From NCBI GenBank assembly GCA_016295505.1, contig JAEDLC010000030.1, positions 1 to 18,628 on the forward strand: a DNA stretch of 18,628 nt, given 5' to 3'. Positions 15,543 through 18,628 of the stretch are shown piece by piece. The DNA comes from Dorea sp. GTDB taxonomy: Bacteria; Bacillota_A; Clostridia; Lachnospirales; Lachnospiraceae. A program made the translations under genes and the position numbers. Position 1 is the first letter of the stretch; the number at the start of each line of letters is the position of its first letter. A model generated the notes under the pieces. That model saw only the letters and a list, made by a program, of their open reading frames with translations, did not search any database and was not told the origin of the DNA.

Positions 15543-17324
15543 TTATTCATCCTTTATAATAGCTTCTTTTGACATAACCCCGGACAGGCCTGTATCAAAG
15601 TTTCTATGGTACAGTGACTCATAGATTCCCCTCTTTTCCAGCAATTCCTCATGTGTTCCCTCCTCGGCGATCCCGGATTCTGTTAACACCAGAATTCGCT
15701 GTGCGTTCTGAATGGTGGTCAATCTGTGAGCGATCACAAATGTTGTACGGTTCTTCGCCAGATGCTCCAGTGACTTCTGAACAACCTGCTCACTTTCGTT
15801 ATCCAGAGCTGAGGTCGCCTCATCAAAAATCAGAATCGGCGGATTCTTAAGAAATACTCTTGCAATCGACAGTCTCTGTTTCTGTCCGCCGGAAAGCTTT
15901 ACTCCACGCTGTCCGATATCCGTATCATATCCGTCCGGGAAGCTCATGATAAAATCATGTGCATTGGCATTTCTTGCCGCCCGGATCACTTCTTCGTCCG
16001 TCGCCTCCGGCCTTCCGTACCTGATGTTATCCATAATTGTTCCTGCAAAGAGATATACGTCCTGCTGCACGATTCCAATATGATTGCGCAGATCATTCAG
16101 CCTGATATCCCGGATATCTTTCCCATCTATGAAAATCGCTCCATCTGACACCTCATAAAACCTCGGAATCAGACTGCACAGTGTGGTCTTTCCAACACCG
16201 GAAGGTCCCACCAGCGCTACATAATCGCCCGCCTTTACTTTCAGATTCACATGTCTTAATACTCTTTCAGACTGCTCTTCGTATCCAAAAGAGACATCTT
16301 TAAATTCAATCTCTCCGAGCACTTTGGGCATTGCCTCTGCATCCGGCTTATCTGCAATATCCGGAGCAATCGACAATATTTCCAGAAAACGCTCAAATCC
16401 GGAATATCCATTCTGAAACTGCTCCGTAAAACTGACCAGCTTTTTCACCGGATCCGTAAAATTATTAATATACAGGAAAAATGTCAGCAGATCCGCAAGT
16501 GCAACGGTTCCATTTAACATCATTCCTACTCCTGCCAGAAGAACCACTACCGTAATCAATGTGGTCATCGCACCCAGCCCGGAATTATAGATTCCCATAT
16601 ACCGGTAGCTCAGCTTCTTCGCTTCCACAAAATTATTGTTTCCCACATTGAACTTTTTCATTTCTACTTTTTCATTTGCAAAAGACTTTACCACCCGGAT
16701 CCCCGCAAGACTGTCTTCGATCTGGCTGTTGATATCCGCGATCTTCTCTCTGTTTTTCTTAAATGCAGCCTTCATCTTCCGATTATAATAAAAAGCAAAC
16801 AGAAGCATCACCGGGATAAATGCAAACGCAATCAGTGCAAGCTTTCCATTCACCATCAGAAGAATCGAAAAAGAACCGATGATCTTGATTACAGAGATCA
16901 CCAGATCCTCTGGTCCATGGTGCAGAAGCTCACTGATATCAAACAGGTCACTTGTGATCCTGGACAGCAGATGTCCGACCTTCTGATTGTCATAAAAAGC
17001 AAACGTCAGCTTCTGATAATGTCCGAAAATATCCTTTCGCATATCTGCTTCCATCTTTGCTCCCATGATATGCCCGAAATATCCGATGTAAAAATTACAG
17101 AAAATCTCCAGAAAGACCAGAAGAATCATAACGATTCCCAATTCTGTAATCATCTTTACAGCATCCCCGGCTTCAAAATACACCACCTCATTCGTGATAT
17201 AGCGAACGATCAGGGGAATGATCAGGGTAATCACAGCACCCAGAACGGCAAATAGCATATCGCTGTAAAACAGGAAGCGATATGGTTTGTAATATGCAAA
17301 TAATTTTTTCAGTTTTTCTTTCAT
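15543..17324 (-). CDS. ABC transporter, fused permease and ATP-binding half-transporter (exporter type)
   Basis: A 593-residue type I ABC exporter half-transporter (MsbA/LmrA/MdlB-like), expected to work as a dimer exporting a lipid, peptide or drug. The six-helix membrane domain spans about 15-310, followed by the nucleotide-binding domain. That domain has Walker A GPSGVGKTT (373-381), a Q-loop at VQQD (419-422), signature LSGGQ (477-481), Walker B ILIFDE (497-502) and switch H533 in IAHR. The frame is open to a GTG at 17360, but GAGGGG about 6 nt before the ATG at 17324 fits best. There is no second half-transporter gene beside it, so a homodimer is likely. It comes right after the prfA terminator and is followed immediately by the nucleotidase gene. 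Substrate cannot be inferred. Confidence 0.95.
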   Translation of the reverse strand: MKEKLKKLFAYYKPYRFLFYSDMLFAVLGAVITLIIPLIVRYITNEVVYFEAGDAVKMITELGIVMILLVFLEIFCNFYIGYFGHIMGAKMEADMRKDIFGHYQKLTFAFYDNQKVGHLLSRITSDLFDISELLHHGPEDLVISVIKIIGSFSILLMVNGKLALIAFAFIPVMLLFAFYYNRKMKAAFKKNREKIADINSQIEDSLAGIRVVKSFANEKVEMKKFNVGNNNFVEAKKLSYRYMGIYNSGLGAMTTLITVVVLLAGVGMMLNGTVALADLLTFFLYINNFTDPVKKLVSFTEQFQNGYSGFERFLEILSIAPDIADKPDAEAMPKVLGEIEFKDVSFGYEEQSERVLRHVNLKVKAGDYVALVGPSGVGKTTLCSLIPRFYEVSDGAIFIDGKDIRDIRLNDLRNHIGIVQQDVYLFAGTIMDNIRYGRPEATDEEVIRAARNANAHDFIMSFPDGYDTDIGQRGVKLSGGQKQRLSIARVFLKNPPILIFDEATSALDNESEQVVQKSLEHLAKNRTTFVIAHRLTTIQNAQRILVLTESGIAEEGTHEELLEKRGIYESLYHRNFDTGLSGVMSKEAIIKDE

Positions 17325-17366
17325 TATACTCCCCTCGTTTCTCCTCAATATTCGTTTCACTCACAT

Positions 17367-17428
17367 GCCAGATATGAAAAAAGGACGCACACAAATACAT
17401 TTGCGTCGTCCTTTTTTTCATATCTGGC
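17367..17428. terminator. Bidirectional intrinsic terminator after prfA
   Basis: A long inverted repeat: left arm 17367-17387 pairs with right arm 17407-17428 with one extra A/T. It includes a GC-rich GGACG/CGTCC step flanked by A-tract and T-tract, so a hairpin followed by a run of U forms on either strand. An alternative inner stem (GACGCA/TGCGTC, with CAAAT/ATTTG at the tip) is also possible. It begins 9 nt after the prfA stop and should end minus-strand transcription from prmC-prfA. Confidence 0.92.
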
Positions 17429-17437
17429 GCGTTCGTG

Positions 17438-18508
17438 TTATTCGTTCATGTTTGCAAGTTTTGCAGCCTGGTCAGCTGCGATGCATGCGTCGATGATTTC
17501 CTGAATGTCACCATTCATGATTTTGTCAAGTTTGTATAATGTAAGGCCGATTCGATGATCTGTGACACGGCCCTGCGGGAAGTTGTAAGTACGGATTTTC
17601 TCAGAACGGTCTCCTGTTCCGATCTGGCTCTTTCTTGCCTCAGCTTCCGCATCATGCCGTTTCTGACACTCCATGTCATACAATTTTGCACGTAAAAGTG
17701 CGAATGCCTTATCTTTATTCTGCAGCTGTGACTTTTCTGTCTGGCTGTAAATTACAATTCCCGTCGGATAGTGAGTCAGACGAACCGCAGAGTCTGTCGT
17801 ATTGACGCACTGTCCGCCATTACCCGATGCACGCATTACATCGATACGAATATCTTTTTCGTCGATCTGAATATCTACATCTTCGGCTTCCGGCATTACT
17901 GCAACTGTAATGGTTGAAGTATGAATACGTCCGCCGGATTCTGTCTCCGGAACTCTCTGTACACGATGTACACCGGACTCATATTTCATTACAGAATATG
18001 CTCCCTTTCCGTTTATCATAAATGTCACGTTTTTCATACCGCCGATACCGATTTCTTCGCATTCCACCAGTTCAACCTTCCACCTCTGGCTCTCCGCATA
18101 ATGCAGATACATACGATAGATCTCTGCTGCAAATAATGCTGCTTCATCTCCGCCTGCACCGGCGCGGATCTCCACGATAACATTCTTATCATCATTCGGA
18201 TCCTTCGGAAGAAGAAGAATCTTCAGTTCCTGTTCCAGTTCCTCAACTCTCTTCTTTGCGTCATTAAGCTCTTCTTTTGCAAGCTCACGCATCTCTTCAT
18301 CCGTCTCTTCATTCAGCATCTCCAGACTGTCCTCGATTGCCTGTTTGCACGCCTTGTATTCCTTGTATGCCTCCACGATCGGAGTCAGCTCATTCTGCTC
18401 CTTCATCAATTTCCGGAATCTGTTCGGATCATTTGCAACATCCGGTTCCTGAAGTTCGCTTAAGATTTCTTCCAGGCGAATGAGCAGATCTTCTAATTTA
18501 TCAAACAT
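17438..18508 (-). CDS. prfA: Peptide chain release factor 1 (RF1)
   Basis: A 356-residue RF1 that recognises UAA and UAG in the ribosomal A site and triggers peptide release. The codon-recognition tripeptide is PET (187-189) within HRVQRVPETE, the usual Gram-positive version of the RF1 PxT motif and distinct from RF2 SPF. The peptidyl-transfer motif GGQ is at 231-233 (SGNGGQCVNTTDS), where Q233 is the expected PrmC methylation site. The N-terminal helical domain, central AGAGGDEAALF segment (116-126) and C-terminal GDRSEKIRTYNFPQGR are all present at normal length. GGAGGAAAAATT precedes the ATG with good spacing. It follows prmC by 60 nt and ends in a strong hairpin terminator. Confidence 0.98.
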   Translation of the reverse strand: MFDKLEDLLIRLEEILSELQEPDVANDPNRFRKLMKEQNELTPIVEAYKEYKACKQAIEDSLEMLNEETDEEMRELAKEELNDAKKRVEELEQELKILLLPKDPNDDKNVIVEIRAGAGGDEAALFAAEIYRMYLHYAESQRWKVELVECEEIGIGGMKNVTFMINGKGAYSVMKYESGVHRVQRVPETESGGRIHTSTITVAVMPEAEDVDIQIDEKDIRIDVMRASGNGGQCVNTTDSAVRLTHYPTGIVIYSQTEKSQLQNKDKAFALLRAKLYDMECQKRHDAEAEARKSQIGTGDRSEKIRTYNFPQGRVTDHRIGLTLYKLDKIMNGDIQEIIDACIAADQAAKLANMNE

Positions 18509-18568
18509 AATTTTTCCTCCTCGTATCTATCTTCTATCCTTTTTCTCTTAACCAGCTTTAAAACACCA
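18509..18568 (-). other. prmC-prfA intergenic gap, no signal beyond the prfA SD
   Basis: Sixty bases between the prmC stop and prfA start. Apart from the AGGAGGA SD near the start I see no promoter hexamers and no terminator hairpin. prmC and prfA are therefore probably one transcript. Confidence 0.6.
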
Positions 18569-18628
18569 TTACCCTTTATTGTACATGCCGATTACTACTC
18601 GGTCAAGTCCTGCCAGATCCTTTTTTAC
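18569..18628 (-). CDS. prmC: PrmC (release factor glutamine methyltransferase), C-terminal end only
   Basis: The last 19 codons and TAA stop of a gene that enters from beyond the right edge: VKKDLAGLDRVVIGMYNKG. The DLAG-DRVV-G tail is typical of PrmC (HemK), which N5-methylates the glutamine of the GGQ motif in release factors. Its position directly upstream of prfA, its substrate gene, on the same strand supports the call. Only the tail is visible, so catalytic motifs cannot be checked. Confidence 0.75.
   Translation of the reverse strand, partial: VKKDLAGLDRVVIGMYNKG

Noticed and set aside
15527..15550. Nucleotidase start at 15550 overlapping the ABC stop by 8 nt
   Set aside because: There is no usable SD spacing; the ATG at 15526 has AAGGGGG upstream and gives a standard signal peptide.
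1..18628. CRISPR arrays, tRNA/rRNA genes, transposases, phage genes, T-box leaders
   Set aside because: I looked on both strands and saw no repeat-spacer pattern, cloverleaf, transposase motif, or leader long enough for a T-box.

Overview
The window reads as chromosomal housekeeping DNA from a low-to-moderate GC Gram-positive bacterium of the Clostridia, most likely a Lachnospiraceae-type gut anaerobe. The reasons are a Gram-positive PolC replicase, purine-rich Shine-Dalgarno (SD) sites of the AGGAGG type at almost every gene, a MurT/GatD lipid II amidation pair, and the arrangement prmC-prfA. No tRNA, rRNA, CRISPR array, insertion sequence, prophage gene or att site is visible. No stretch longer than about 300 bases lacks a gene. 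Except for one XRE regulator, every gene lies on the minus strand, so the layout below is described in transcription order (right to left).

Right end (18628 to 17438): the last 19 codons of prmC, then prfA (RF1), the natural substrate of PrmC. A long, nearly perfect bidirectional terminator hairpin (17367-17428) closes this unit.

Envelope and amino-acid block (17324 to 8770): seven closely packed minus-strand genes. They are an ABC exporter half-transporter, a secreted and C-terminally membrane-anchored 5'-nucleotidase/metallophosphatase, a stand-alone DUF2156 (MprF-C-like GNAT-fold) protein, a class I/II aminotransferase, a HisC-type aminotransferase, a small COG2426 membrane protein, and class I DAHP synthase, the entry enzyme of aromatic biosynthesis. 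Gaps are 3-24 nt, so they are probably co-transcribed. No good promoter is visible in the short space between the terminator and the ABC gene.

Kinase-murT-gatD block (8713 to 5672): an extended -10 promoter lies just upstream of a PfkB-family (fructokinase-like) kinase. This is followed after 7 nt by murT, which overlaps gatD by one base. MurT-GatD amidates the D-Glu of lipid II.

Regulator region (5671 to 4935): gatD converges, with zero spacing, on a small XRE-family regulator (plus strand). Divergent from the regulator is a 77-residue protein of unknown function. The intergenic DNA between the two carries several short inverted and direct repeats suited to repressor binding.

Left end (4909 to 1): a perfect consensus sigma-A promoter (TTGACA, 17 nt, TATAAT) drives a small membrane-anchored protein of unknown function. 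Next comes ispG (MEP isoprenoid pathway), with a stem-loop leader, and then polC, whose start overlaps the ispG stop. polC leaves the window after codon 1077.

I see no clear new multi-gene system. The items most worth a second look are the ispG leader structure, the unknown membrane protein promoted together with ispG and polC, the XRE/77-residue divergent pair, and the ABC-nucleotidase-DUF2156 envelope cluster.
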